Source of the DNA: Actinoallomurus sp963823735
GTDB lineage: Bacteria; Actinomycetota; Actinomycetes; Streptosporangiales; Streptosporangiaceae
Direction: 5' to 3'
DNA: 64,000 nucleotides
Assembly: GCA_963823735.1 (NCBI GenBank)
Contig: CAWGMO010000001.1
Location: forward strand, 496,001 to 560,000
The position numbers were made by a program, and so were the translations under genes. The notes under the pieces were generated by a model, which made no database searches, was not told the origin of the DNA, and worked only from the letters and a program-made list of their open reading frames with translations. Below, piece after piece: positions 8,186-16,586 of this stretch; position 1 is the stretch's first letter, and every line of letters starts with the position of its first letter.

Positions 8186-9505
8186 CTACCTCTCTCCGGC
8201 CGTCGCGGCGACCTTGGCGAAGGCCTGTTCCAGGTCCCAGATCAGGTCCTCGACGGACTCCGTGCCGACCGACAGGCGTACCGTCCCGGGGCCGACGCCG
8301 GACGCGCGGAGCTCGTCGTCGCCGAGCTGGCGGTGCGTCGTGCTCGCCGGGTGGATGATCAGGCTCTTCGCGTCGCCGACGTTCGCCAGGTGGGACCAGA
8401 GCGTCACGCCGCGGATGAGGTCCTGCCCGCCGTCACGGCCGCCGGCGCAGTCGAAGGAGAACACCGCGCCGGCACCGCGCGGGAGGTACTTCTCCACGAG
8501 CGGCCGGTACCTGCTCGCCGGCAGGCCGGGGTAGGTGACGTTCGAGGCGAGCTCGTGCGACTCCAGGAACTCCGCGACCGCCCGGGCGTTCTCGACGTGG
8601 CGTTCCATCCGCAGCGACAGCGTCTCCAGGCCCTGAAGGAACAGGAACGCGTTGAGCGGCGCGAGCGTGCCGCCGAGGTCGCGCAGGGTCTCGGCGCGCA
8701 GCTTCATCAGGTAGCCGTAGGTCCCGAACGTCTCGTGGAACTGGAGCCCGTGGTAGGCGGGCGAGGGGTCCGCGACCACGGGGAACCGCCCGTTGGACCA
8801 GTTGAACGTGCCGGCCTCGACGACCACGCCGCCGATGCTCGTGCCGTGCCCGCCGATGAACTTGGTCGCCGAGTGGATCACGATGTCGGCGCCCCACTCG
8901 ATCGGACGGCACAGGTACGGCGTCGCGAACGTGTTGTCGACGATCAGCGGCAGCTCGTGCTCGTGCGCGATGGACGCCACGGTCTCGATGTCCAGGACGT
9001 TGCCGGCGGGGTTGCCGATCGTCTCGGCGAAGAACGCCTTGGTGTCCGGGCGTACCGCCCGCCGCCAGGCTTCAGGGTCGTCGGGATCGACCCAGGTCAG
9101 CTCGACGTTCATCTTGCGCAGCAGGTGCTTGAGCTGGTTCACCGTGCCGCCGTACAGCGCCGAGGACGACACGACGTGGTCGCCCGGCTGCAACAGCGTG
9201 AAGAGCGCCGCCGCCTGCGCCGCGATGCCGCTGGAGAACGCCACCCCGCCGCAGCCGCCTTCGAGGTTCGCCACCCGCTCCTCGAACACCGCGACGGTGG
9301 GGTTCATGATGCGCGAGTAGGTGTTGCCGTACTCCTGCAGGTTGAAGTACGCCGCCGCCGACTCGGGGTCCTCGAACACGTAGCTGGTGGTCTGGAAGAT
9401 CGGCACCGCGCGTGCGCCGGTGTTCGGGTCAGGCCGCTGCCCGGCGTGCAGTTGTCGCGTCTCGAAGCCGAAGTCGCGGGCTTCCTCTTCGCGGTGGGTC
9501 ACCAA
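8186..9505 (-). CDS. metY: O-acetylhomoserine sulfhydrylase
   Basis: A 439-residue Cys/Met-metabolism PLP enzyme. It has FGFETRQLHAG at the N-terminus, YSRIMNPT, the substrate loop FSSGIAAQAA and the PLP lysine in HSATKFIGGHG. It converts O-acetylhomoserine and sulfide to homocysteine, the direct sulfhydrylation route to methionine. It lies 16 bp downstream of metX, which makes its substrate, and forms one leftward operon with it. Confidence 0.94.
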   Translation of the reverse strand: MVTHREEEARDFGFETRQLHAGQRPDPNTGARAVPIFQTTSYVFEDPESAAAYFNLQEYGNTYSRIMNPTVAVFEERVANLEGGCGGVAFSSGIAAQAAALFTLLQPGDHVVSSSALYGGTVNQLKHLLRKMNVELTWVDPDDPEAWRRAVRPDTKAFFAETIGNPAGNVLDIETVASIAHEHELPLIVDNTFATPYLCRPIEWGADIVIHSATKFIGGHGTSIGGVVVEAGTFNWSNGRFPVVADPSPAYHGLQFHETFGTYGYLMKLRAETLRDLGGTLAPLNAFLFLQGLETLSLRMERHVENARAVAEFLESHELASNVTYPGLPASRYRPLVEKYLPRGAGAVFSFDCAGGRDGGQDLIRGVTLWSHLANVGDAKSLIIHPASTTHRQLGDDELRASGVGPGTVRLSVGTESVEDLIWDLEQAFAKVAATAGER

Positions 9506-9521
9506 AGCCTCTTCCTCGATG

Positions 9522-10730
9522 TCACGCGCCGGCCAGGAAACGGCGGATGATCACCGTCTGGCGTGCTTCCTCCAACAGGAAACAGTCGTGGCCGTACGGC
9601 GCGTCGATCGTGTGGAACTCGACCGGTCTGCCGAGCGTGTGGAGCGCGTCCTCGATCTCCTTCGACGCGGACGGCGGGTAGAGCCAGTCGGAGCTGAACG
9701 CGATCAGCAGGGTCCGCGCCGAGACGGGTTCGAGCGCACGCGTGAGGGAGCCACCGCCGTGCTGGCGCGCGAGATCGAAGTAGGTCAGCGCGCGCGACGT
9801 GAACAGGTAGGTGTTGGCGTCGAAGCGCTTGACGAACGAGTCGGCCTGGTGGCGCAGGTAGCTCTCGACCTCGAACTCGGGTTCGGTGATCGTGTGGCGG
9901 ATGTCGTCGGCGAACTGGAGCCGCCGCCCGAACTTGTCGTTCAGCGCGGGCGCGGACAGGTACGTGATGTGGCCGACCATCCGCGCCACGCCCATGCCGG
10001 CGTCGGGCCTGCTGCCGGTGCCGTAGTAGTGGCCGCCCTGCCAGGCGGGGTCGCCCATGATCGCGTTGCGCGCGATGGCGTTCCAGGCGAGGCCCTGCGG
10101 GTGCAGGGCGTGCGTGCTCGCGATCGTCACGATGGCGTCGACCTGGTCGGGGAACAGGATCGCCCACTGCAACGCCTGCATCCCGCCGAGCGAGCCGCCG
10201 GCCACCGCCGCGAGCCGCTCGATGCCGAGGACGTCAAGGAACGCCCGCTCGGTGCGCACCATGTCCGCGACCGTGATGACGGGAAAGCCGGATCCGTACG
10301 GCCTGCCCGTCTCCGGGTCGGTCGACGACGGCCCCGTCGTGCCCCGGCAGCCGCCGAGGAGGTTCGTGGAGACGACGAAGTAGCGGTCGGTGTCGAACGC
10401 CTTGCCGGGGCCGATCATCCCGTCCCACCAGCCGAGCCCCTCGCCGGCCGCGCCGTCGCGGTCCTCGGCGCCGAACCCGTCGCGCGTACTGCCGTGCGGC
10501 GTCTTGGAGAAGCCGGCCGCGTGGGCGTCGCCGCTGAGCGCGTGGCACACCAGGATGACGTTGTCGCGCCGGGCGGAAAGGGTGCCGTAGGTCTCGTACG
10601 CCACCCGGACCGGGTACAGCTCCCGGCCGGAGTCCAGCGGCACCGGCTGCGGCAGGTCGACGTACTGCGTTTCGACGCTGCCGACCGAACCGGCGGGAAG
10701 CGTCGAGGTTGGCGCCATGGGCGAAATCAT
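9522..10730 (-). CDS. metX: Homoserine O-acetyltransferase
   Basis: A 402-residue alpha/beta-hydrolase-fold acyltransferase. It has NVILVCHALSGDAH, GGCRGTTGPSS, the nucleophile elbow VAGGSLGGMQAL and the C-terminal acid/His region APYGHDCFLLEE. It makes O-acetylhomoserine from homoserine and acetyl-CoA for MetY. ATG 10730 and in-frame ATG 10718 are both possible; neither has a strong Shine-Dalgarno sequence, so a leaderless transcript is possible. Confidence 0.94.
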   Translation of the reverse strand: MISPMAPTSTLPAGSVGSVETQYVDLPQPVPLDSGRELYPVRVAYETYGTLSARRDNVILVCHALSGDAHAAGFSKTPHGSTRDGFGAEDRDGAAGEGLGWWDGMIGPGKAFDTDRYFVVSTNLLGGCRGTTGPSSTDPETGRPYGSGFPVITVADMVRTERAFLDVLGIERLAAVAGGSLGGMQALQWAILFPDQVDAIVTIASTHALHPQGLAWNAIARNAIMGDPAWQGGHYYGTGSRPDAGMGVARMVGHITYLSAPALNDKFGRRLQFADDIRHTITEPEFEVESYLRHQADSFVKRFDANTYLFTSRALTYFDLARQHGGGSLTRALEPVSARTLLIAFSSDWLYPPSASKEIEDALHTLGRPVEFHTIDAPYGHDCFLLEEARQTVIIRRFLAGA

Positions 10731-10761
10731 AACTAGTCACATCGCCCCAGGCCACTGTATT

Positions 10762-10773
10762 GTCAATCAATCC
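10762..10773. promoter_or_regulatory. GTCAATCAAT motif between metX and osmC
   Basis: The sequence GTCAATCAATCC lies in the 84-bp gap between divergent metX and the OsmC gene. On the minus strand it contains TTGACA, which could be a -35 hexamer for metX. The same decamer recurs at 15966 and in related forms at 15788 and 17664, all intergenic. Either a shared operator or a common promoter element. Confidence 0.3.
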
Positions 10774-10814
10774 GATGGGGAATTCGGGAATTGGCGAGAG
10801 GGGCATCAGGCGAC

Positions 10815-11363
10815 ATGACCACGATCGACAACGGTGTCAACGTCCAGGCACTGCTCGACGCGCGCGAGGTGCTTCGGGGCACACCCGAGGCGGCCCAGTT
10901 CGCCTGGCGGGCGACCTCCAAGTGGGAGAACGGCGTCCACAGCACGACGAAGATCCAGAACTTCTTCGGCCTCGGGCAGGAGCAGAAGCACAAGAGCGAG
11001 GCCGTGTTCACCGCCGACCACCCCGAGGTCTTCGCGGCCGAGGACCACGGCATCACCCCGATCGAGTACCTCCTCGTCGGCCTCGCGAGCTGCCTGACGG
11101 CGGGCGTGGCGTCCGTCGCGCAGAACCGCGGCATCCAGCTGCGCTCGGTCGAGGCGACGGTCGAGGGCAACCACGACATCCGCGGGATCCTCGGTGTCGA
11201 CAGCGACGTACGCAACGGCTTCAACGACATCAAGGTGACGTTCACCATCGACGCGGACGCCTCGCAGCAGGACATCGAGGCCCTGGTGGCCCAGTCCGAG
11301 AAGCGCTCGGCCGTGTTCGACGCCCTGACGAACCCGACGAATGTCACCGTCGAGGTCGCCTGA
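10815..11363 (+). CDS. OsmC family protein
   Basis: A 182-residue OsmC/Ohr-fold protein. VGLASCLTAGVASVAQ carries a resolving-type Cys and HDIRGILGVD follows. Members reduce organic or fatty hydroperoxides or handle sulfur transfer; the C-terminal half matches the SACOL1771/YhfA branch better than canonical Ohr. ATG 10815 gives MTTIDNGVNV. It overlaps the following monooxygenase by 23 bp, so the pair is co-translated. Confidence 0.9.
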   Translation: MTTIDNGVNVQALLDAREVLRGTPEAAQFAWRATSKWENGVHSTTKIQNFFGLGQEQKHKSEAVFTADHPEVFAAEDHGITPIEYLLVGLASCLTAGVASVAQNRGIQLRSVEATVEGNHDIRGILGVDSDVRNGFNDIKVTFTIDADASQQDIEALVAQSEKRSAVFDALTNPTNVTVEVA

Positions 11364-12630
11364 GGGAGGCCGCTCCATCGAACACGCCACCACGGTCGTC
11401 ATCGGCGCGGGCCACGCGGGCCTCGCCGCGAGCCACTTCCTGCGGGCCCGGTCGATCGACCACGTCGTGCTGGAACGCGGCGAGGTGGCGAACTCCTGGC
11501 GCCGCGAACGCTGGGACTCCCTGCGGCTGCTCACCCCCAACTGGCAGGCCCGCCTGCCCGGCCACCCCTACGAGGGCACGGACCCCGACGGGTACATGAC
11601 GATGGGCGAAGTGATCGAGTTCATCGACCGCTTCGCCGCCGTCTCGCACGCGCCCGTACGCACCGGGGAGAACGTCACGTCGCTGCGCCGCACCGACAGC
11701 GGCTACCACGTGACGACGAGCCGCGGCGAGATCCGCTGCCGGACCGTGGTCATCGCCAGCGGCGCGTGCAACCGGCCCGCGCTGCCGCCGTTCGCGGACG
11801 CCGTGCCGTCGTCGGTCGTCCAGGTGACGCCGTTCGACTACCGCGACCCGGCGCGGCTCCCCGACGGCGGCGTCCTGGTCGTGGGAGCGTCGGCGACGGG
11901 CGTACAACTCGCCGCCGAACTGCGACGATCGGGCCGGCCGGTGACGCTCTCGGTCGGTGAGCACGTGCGGCTGCCACGCCTGTACCGGGGACGAGACGTG
12001 CTGTGGTGGATGGACGCGTCGGGCGTGTGGGACCAGCGCCACGACGAGGTCGACGACCTGACCCGCGCTCGCCGGCTGCCGTCACCGCAGCTCGTGGGCA
12101 CCCCCGAGCACGCGACCCTCGACCTGAACACGCTCGCCGCGATGGGCGTCGAACTGGTGGGCCGCTGGGCGACCGTACGCGACGGCCGGGCGCTGTTCTC
12201 GGGCGGCCTGCGCAACGTGTTCGCACTGGCCGACCTCAAGATGAACCGCCTGCTGGACACCTTCGACGAGTGGGCACGCGCGAACGGCCGTACGGAAGTC
12301 ACCCCGGAACGCCTCCCACCGACCGCCGCGCCCGCGTCACCACGCTGGCAACTCGACCTGCGCACCGGCGAGATCCGCACGATCGTGTGGGCGACGGGCC
12401 ACCGCCCCGACTACGCCTGGCTGGACGTACCCGTCCTCGACGAGAAGGGCCGGCTGCGCCACGACGGCGGCGTGGTCGAGAGCCCAGGCCTGTACGCCCT
12501 GGGCCTGCCGGTCCTGCGCCGCCGCAAGTCCACGTTCATCCACGGCATCGAGGACGACGCCCGCGAGGTGATCGACCACCTCGCGCATTACCTGGCAGCC
12601 GCGGGGAAAGCACGCGATTCAGCGGAATGA
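11341..12630 (+). CDS. FAD-dependent monooxygenase-like oxidoreductase
   Basis: A flavoprotein of about 429 residues with FAD motif VVIGAGHAGLAASHF, a second Rossmann motif VVGASATGVQLAAEL for NAD(P)H, and the ATG-type motif IVWATGHRPDYAWL. This places it with flavin-containing monooxygenases and CzcO-like proteins. ATG 11341 lies within the OsmC gene; a strong GGGAGG at about 11365 sits before an ATC at 11377, so the true start may be there. Substrate unknown. Coupling to OsmC suggests oxidative or sulfur chemistry. Confidence 0.84.
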   Translation: MSPSRSPEGGRSIEHATTVVIGAGHAGLAASHFLRARSIDHVVLERGEVANSWRRERWDSLRLLTPNWQARLPGHPYEGTDPDGYMTMGEVIEFIDRFAAVSHAPVRTGENVTSLRRTDSGYHVTTSRGEIRCRTVVIASGACNRPALPPFADAVPSSVVQVTPFDYRDPARLPDGGVLVVGASATGVQLAAELRRSGRPVTLSVGEHVRLPRLYRGRDVLWWMDASGVWDQRHDEVDDLTRARRLPSPQLVGTPEHATLDLNTLAAMGVELVGRWATVRDGRALFSGGLRNVFALADLKMNRLLDTFDEWARANGRTEVTPERLPPTAAPASPRWQLDLRTGEIRTIVWATGHRPDYAWLDVPVLDEKGRLRHDGGVVESPGLYALGLPVLRRRKSTFIHGIEDDAREVIDHLAHYLAAAGKARDSAE

Positions 12631-12964
12631 TCGTCGAGGCGGTGCTGCCGGCGCCCGGGGAGGGTGAGCTGCTCGTCCGCAACCGATCTTCTACGGCGAC
12701 GCGTCGGTGTACCGGGGGAAGGTGATCCGCAAGTACGTCGCGGACCGGGCCGGCGAGCCGTACGCCGCGGTGGCCGTCGAGATCACCGGCCTCGACCAGC
12801 GCGAGGAGGTCCACTGCCTCGGCTACGCGACCGTGTTCCTGCCGTCGCGGGCCATGGGCAGGCCGGCCCTGCCGGTCCCCCACCCCGAACGCCCGGAGTA
12901 CGTTCCCTTTGAGGACTACGGCCGGGCCGGCTGGTTCAAGAAAGACCACTCGGGACGCCGGTAA
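12627..12964 (+). pseudogene. Chimeric remnant: oxidoreductase start joined to hotdog-fold piece
   Basis: The first reading frame, from an ATG overlapping the monooxygenase stop, gives VEAVLPAPGEGELLVRNR, which resembles the N-terminus of zinc-free medium-chain reductases. About 60 bp on, in another frame, IFYGDASVYRGKVIRKYV continues to VFLPSR, resembling the end of MaoC-like hydratases. Neither is complete. It looks like a deletion junction between two genes. A single short gene starting at GTG 12707 cannot be excluded. Confidence 0.4.
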
Positions 12965-12992
12965 GGATCTACCGGCGCCCCGAGGCCGACCG

Positions 12993-13919
12993 TCAGGACA
13001 GAGCGATGTCGCTGTAGTAGTGACGGAGGATGGCCCGGAAGTCCTGGCCCGAGTTCGCGAGGTCACGCGAGCCGTACTGCGACATCCAGTTCCCGTCCAC
13101 CCAGCCGCTGCACGCGGTGGTGGTCGAGCAGTAGTGCGCCGCCAGGATGTTGCCGCTGCGCGTCATCCGGGTCGACCAGGTGCGGTCGACGGCGGAGGAC
13201 GTCGACGACTGGGCCGACGACGGCTTGTACACCTGGTCCGCCGTGTCGTCCCGTACGTCGTAGCACGCACCGCCCGAGGTCTTGCGGGTCGAGTGCAGCG
13301 CCCAGTACCAGCCGTAGCTCTTGACCGCCATGGCTCCGGCGTCCAGCGACGCGCCCGGCCAGCTCGGAACCCACTCGTTCGGGAGGACGTTCTTGACGTA
13401 CGTCTCGAACGTCACCCGGTCCACGCGCCCCAGTCCGACCCGGTACACGAGGATCGAGCTCGGGAGCTTGGAGTTGGTGCCGTCGGTCTTGCAGCCCGTC
13501 GGCTGTGAGTCCAGCAGGTCATGCGAGGCGTTGTTGTTCTTCAGCGTGGCGTTGAGGTTGCCCTTCGCCCCGGACGCGAAGTCCTGGCTCGCCCCGGCGA
13601 AGTTGCTGTTGAAGTAGACCCGCACCGTCTTGCCGGTGCGGTTCCACACCGACGCCGCGTTGTTCTTGACGCAGATGCCCTTGCCGGTGCCGGCGCCCTT
13701 GAACTCATAGCAGGACGGCTGTGTCGCCCCGTAGTCGTCCATGGAGGTGGTGAAGTCCGAAACCGAACCGGCCTCGCCGCTGTTGAAGTAGTAACAGAAC
13801 TCGCCGCTGTCACAGACCCCGTCACGCGCGGCGGCGGATGCCGGACCGGCCACCACCGCCACTCCCGCGAGCGCCGAGGCGACCACGGCCAGGGCTCCGA
13901 TCATCCTTCGGATGCTCAT
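12993..13919 (-). CDS. Secreted protein: inhibitor-I36-like domain plus SpoIID/LytB domain
   Basis: A 308-residue exported protein. A Sec signal peptide (hydrophobic core about residues 7-25, AxA site before ARDGVCDSGEFCYY) is followed by a Cys-containing domain of the peptidase inhibitor I36/beta-gamma-crystallin type, to about residue 130. The second half, from about LPSSILVYRVGL through FETYVKNVLPNEW and AGAMAVKSYGWYWAL to the HYCSTTTACSGW region, is a SpoIID/LytB domain, which cuts glycan strands of denuded peptidoglycan or activates amidases. It shares its N-terminal half with the next gene, so the pair arose by duplication and domain swapping. Confidence 0.87.
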   Translation of the reverse strand: MSIRRMIGALAVVASALAGVAVVAGPASAAARDGVCDSGEFCYYFNSGEAGSVSDFTTSMDDYGATQPSCYEFKGAGTGKGICVKNNAASVWNRTGKTVRVYFNSNFAGASQDFASGAKGNLNATLKNNNASHDLLDSQPTGCKTDGTNSKLPSSILVYRVGLGRVDRVTFETYVKNVLPNEWVPSWPGASLDAGAMAVKSYGWYWALHSTRKTSGGACYDVRDDTADQVYKPSSAQSSTSSAVDRTWSTRMTRSGNILAAHYCSTTTACSGWVDGNWMSQYGSRDLANSGQDFRAILRHYYSDIALS

Positions 13920-13932
13920 CTGTCTACGCCTC

Positions 13933-14736
13933 TCAGAAGTGGAGCATCCACTGGAAGTCCGCCTGCGCGCTGCTCACGTGAACGTGCGAGCGCGTGCCGT
14001 ACGCGAGCGGGTTGTTCCAGTTGTACTCCTCGACGTCGAACGAACCGTCGGAGTAGGTCTTGTTCACGTACGCGACGTGGCCGACCTTGTGGACGTCGTT
14101 GACGGCGATCGCACCGACGGACGGCGTCTTGTTGACGGTCACGCCGACGCGGCGGGCGGCGTCGTCCCAGGTACCGGCGTTGCCCCAGGTGGTCTTCCAG
14201 GAGTTGCTGAAGCTCGGGACGCCGAGCCGGCTCGCGATCCGGTACGCCGCGAAGGCGGTGCAGTTGTTCTGCGCGAAGCCGCGCGCGTTGCCGTCGTAGT
14301 CGTTACGCGGCGTCTGCCCGCTGGGCGTGCCGATGGCGTGCGAGGCGTTGTTGTTCTTCAGCGTGGCGTTGAGGTTGCCCTTCGCGCCCGCCGCGAAGCT
14401 CTGGCTCGCCCCGGCGTAGCCGCTGTTGAAGTAGACCACCACGGTCTTGCTGGTGCGGTTCCACACCGACGCGGCGTTGTTCTTGACGCAGATGCCCTTG
14501 CCCGCGCCGGCGCCCTTGAAGTCGTAGCAGGACGGCTCCGTCGTGCCGTAGTCGTCGACGGAGGTGGTGAAGTCGGAGATCGAGCCGGCCTCGCCGCTGT
14601 TGTAGTAGTAGCAGAACTCGCCGCTGTCGCAGACGCCGTCACGTGCCGCCGCGAAGGCGGGCGAGGCGGTGGACAGGAGAGGGGCGGAGATGGCCAGCGC
14701 GGCGCCGGCGACGGTGAGAACCTTGCGAACCTGCAT
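13933..14736 (-). CDS. Secreted protein: inhibitor-I36-like domain plus CHAP amidase domain
   Basis: A 267-residue exported protein starting at ATG 14736 (MQVRKVLTVAG). Signal peptide, then the same I36-like domain as its neighbour (ARDGVCDSGEFCYYYNSGEAG and repeated GKGICVKNNAASVWNRT). The C-terminal part is a CHAP domain: catalytic Cys in AQNNCTAFAAYRIA and His in VHKVGHVAYVNKTY. CHAP enzymes hydrolyse peptidoglycan amide bonds. The I36-like part could target or restrain the enzyme. It ends 13 bp before the SpoIID-type gene, so the two are likely co-transcribed. Confidence 0.88.
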   Translation of the reverse strand: MQVRKVLTVAGAALAISAPLLSTASPAFAAARDGVCDSGEFCYYYNSGEAGSISDFTTSVDDYGTTEPSCYDFKGAGAGKGICVKNNAASVWNRTSKTVVVYFNSGYAGASQSFAAGAKGNLNATLKNNNASHAIGTPSGQTPRNDYDGNARGFAQNNCTAFAAYRIASRLGVPSFSNSWKTTWGNAGTWDDAARRVGVTVNKTPSVGAIAVNDVHKVGHVAYVNKTYSDGSFDVEEYNWNNPLAYGTRSHVHVSSAQADFQWMLHF

Positions 14737-14783
14737 GATGTTTCCTCTTGTCTCAAGCGATCTGTTCGTGTGTCGGAACCCGG

Positions 14784-15650
14784 TCACTGCGTGCGCTGGT
14801 ACTCCTCCCAGGTGTGGATCGGAACGCGGGGCCCGTCGTCCGGGCCGCGGTTCGCCAGGCCGTTCATGCCGAGGTAGTAGTCGCCGATCTGGTGCTGGGC
14901 CTCGCTCGACAGGTCCGTGTCGTTGATCGCCGCGGCGTGGATGTGCCACGGCCAGTCGGCCTGGCTCGGGTTGCGGATCCAGGCGGCGAAACCGACCGTG
15001 CGCAGCGTGCGGGCAACGGTCGTACGGGTCGCGGCGGACATCCCGGCGACGTCGATGTCGACGACACCGCCACCGTCATGGGTGCCGGCCGAGGTCGGGT
15101 CGCCGCCCGGGTTGTACGAGCCCTGCGCGAGCGTGAGCTTGTAACCGAGCAGGCGCTCGGTCTCGGTGAGCATCGCCTGGGTGCGCGTGTTGACGGTGTA
15201 GCCGTTGCGCTGGACCTTCGTGCCCGGGCTGATCGTGTGCGTGACCGTGTACCGGCTCTGGCCGAGCTTGGTCAGCGACGTCGTGCCGGGCAGCCCGTTG
15301 GCGGCCAGGCCGGTGTAGCCGAGCGAACGCTGGTAGGCCGCGTACGCCGAGACGGTCTGGGTGCCGAAGTAGCCGTCGACCCACTGGGCGTCCAGGAGGT
15401 GCTTGGCCTGGAGCGCCTGCTCCACGGCCATGACGGAGTCCTTCGCGCCCGGGGTCAGCGTGTCGTCGGCGCGCCGCGGGTCGATCTGGGCGGCCAGAAC
15501 GGTGGCCTCCATGTTGACGCTGGGCAGCGCGGCGGCCTTGCCGCCGTGAGTCGCGGCGGACGCCCCCGTCGCGCCCGCCGCGAGACCACCTGAAACCGCG
15601 ACGACCGCGAGCATTCCCGTGGCGGCGGCCCTGATCCGTGTCATCCTCAT
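14784..15650 (-). CDS. Secreted peptidoglycan-binding, M15-like peptidase protein
   Basis: A 288-residue exported protein: signal peptide ending near ASAATHGG, a peptidoglycan-binding helix bundle (WVDGYFGTQTVSAYAAYQ, about residues 85-115), then a domain with QGSYN, GTHDGGGVVDIDVAG and WPWHIHAA. The spacing resembles metal-binding SxHxxGxAxD and HxH motifs of M15 D-Ala-D-Ala carboxypeptidases, but some ligands are shifted, so catalysis is uncertain. It precedes the two I36 proteins on the same strand, 47 bp apart, suggesting a cell-wall remodelling operon. Confidence 0.75.
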   Translation of the reverse strand: MRMTRIRAAATGMLAVVAVSGGLAAGATGASAATHGGKAAALPSVNMEATVLAAQIDPRRADDTLTPGAKDSVMAVEQALQAKHLLDAQWVDGYFGTQTVSAYAAYQRSLGYTGLAANGLPGTTSLTKLGQSRYTVTHTISPGTKVQRNGYTVNTRTQAMLTETERLLGYKLTLAQGSYNPGGDPTSAGTHDGGGVVDIDVAGMSAATRTTVARTLRTVGFAAWIRNPSQADWPWHIHAAAINDTDLSSEAQHQIGDYYLGMNGLANRGPDDGPRVPIHTWEEYQRTQ

Positions 15651-15996
15651 GCCTTGCTTCCTCCGTATGTCGTTCGGTCCGGAGACCGGTCGCACATCGC
15701 GTCGCGCTCCCCGTCCCTCGTGCGCACGGTCGCCATCACCAGCCCCCGATGGCCCGACCGCTTGCAGGACCTATTGCTACGGGCCTCGTTGATTGACCGA
15801 CACCCCTGAGACGGCGGATCAGTCAATTCCGTACGTGCGGGACGGCTCCGCGACCGGGCGAAGGGCCGTCCGTACGCTCTCCGAGCCGGTCAGCGGCCTC
15901 CCGGCGGGGTGACCGCGACGGCCCTGCCGAACAATTGGCTGGAGGCGATGAGGGCCTCCTGCCTGTCAATCAATTCGGGACCGCGCCGAAAAACAG
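15651..15996. promoter_or_regulatory. Promoter region of the wall-remodelling genes with two GTCAATCAA-like sites
   Basis: No gene is seen in these 346 bp. Two copies of the recurrent motif occur: GTTGATTGAC at 15788-15797 (reverse of GTCAATCAAC) and GTCAATCAATTC at 15966-15977. A related AGTCAATTC lies near 15820. The region must hold the promoter for the leftward genes starting at 15650. Confidence 0.4.
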
Positions 15997-16031
15997 CGAG
16001 ACCCTGAGCGAAGGTCGCTCAGGGTCTCGCC
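15997..16031 (-). terminator. Intrinsic terminator after the 152-residue secreted protein
   Basis: A 16-bp nearly perfect stem (GCGAGACCCTGAGCGA pairing with its complement across a three-base loop) followed on the minus strand by GTTTTT. It lies 15 bp past the stop at 16047. Confidence 0.85.
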
Positions 16032-16046
16032 GGTCGTACGCGTGGG

Positions 16047-16505
16047 TCAGCCGCAGGCGACGGGCCCCGTGTACTTGCGCCCGACCTCGTCGTAGTACGA
16101 CGTCGTCGCGTCGATCATCACGCACTTGCCCTTGGCCGGAATTCTCACCGGGCCGGCGTAGTAGGAGTACTTGCCGTAGTCGGAGTCGATGGTGACACCG
16201 GGCCGGTTGTTGTCGTCCTCGGTCCAGTCCTCACGCATGATGGTGATACCGGTGTCGTCCTTGAACTGCGAGTAGTACGCGGTCTTCACGTTGACGGCGC
16301 AGTTGTAGCCGGTCGAAGAGTCGTAGTAGAGCTGGATGTTGCTCAAGGTGTTCGGCACCGGGGACTTCACGGCCCAGGTACCGACCAGAGTGCCCGAACA
16401 GCCGTACCCCCCGGCGATGGCCGTGCCCGGAGTGGTGGCGGCCATCAGGCCGGCCCCCACGGCCACCGCGGCGACGGCCGATCCGATACGGGTGCGAACG
16501 CGCAT
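16047..16505 (-). CDS. Small secreted SapA-like protein (paralogue 1)
   Basis: A 152-residue exported protein with Sec signal peptide (AAVAVGAGLM core) and a mature part starting near GGYGCSGTLVG. The pattern IQLYYDSSTGYNCAV, then YSYYAGPVRIPAKGKCV and a terminal ACG, matches the spore-associated-protein-A type: a small beta-rich domain with four cysteines. It shares this scheme with the two next genes. Spore-coat or aerial-hypha surface function is known only by association in Streptomyces. It has its own terminator. Confidence 0.7.
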   Translation of the reverse strand: MRVRTRIGSAVAAVAVGAGLMAATTPGTAIAGGYGCSGTLVGTWAVKSPVPNTLSNIQLYYDSSTGYNCAVNVKTAYYSQFKDDTGITIMREDWTEDDNNRPGVTIDSDYGKYSYYAGPVRIPAKGKCVMIDATTSYYDEVGRKYTGPVACG

Positions 16506-16541
16506 TGCCTTGCCTTTCTCGTTGCTTCGCTCAGTCAGCGT

Positions 16542-16575
16542 GATCGCCCCGTCAGGCGTACCTGACGGGGCGATC
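16542..16575 (-). terminator. Hairpin terminator after paralogue 2
   Basis: A perfect 15-bp stem (GATCGCCCCGTCAGG and its complement) with a CGTA loop, 11 bp past the stop at 16587. No T-tract follows, as is common in actinobacteria. Confidence 0.7.
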
Positions 16576-16586
16576 TCTTCCTCGGA

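Noticed and set aside
8180..9550. 456-codon plus-strand frame opposite metY
   Set aside because: Shadow of metY: Arg/Val/Gln-rich composition typical of the complementary strand of a high-GC gene and no family features.
10731..10814. SAM riboswitch upstream of metX
   Set aside because: The gap is only 84 bp shared with a divergent gene and has no recognisable conserved riboswitch helices.
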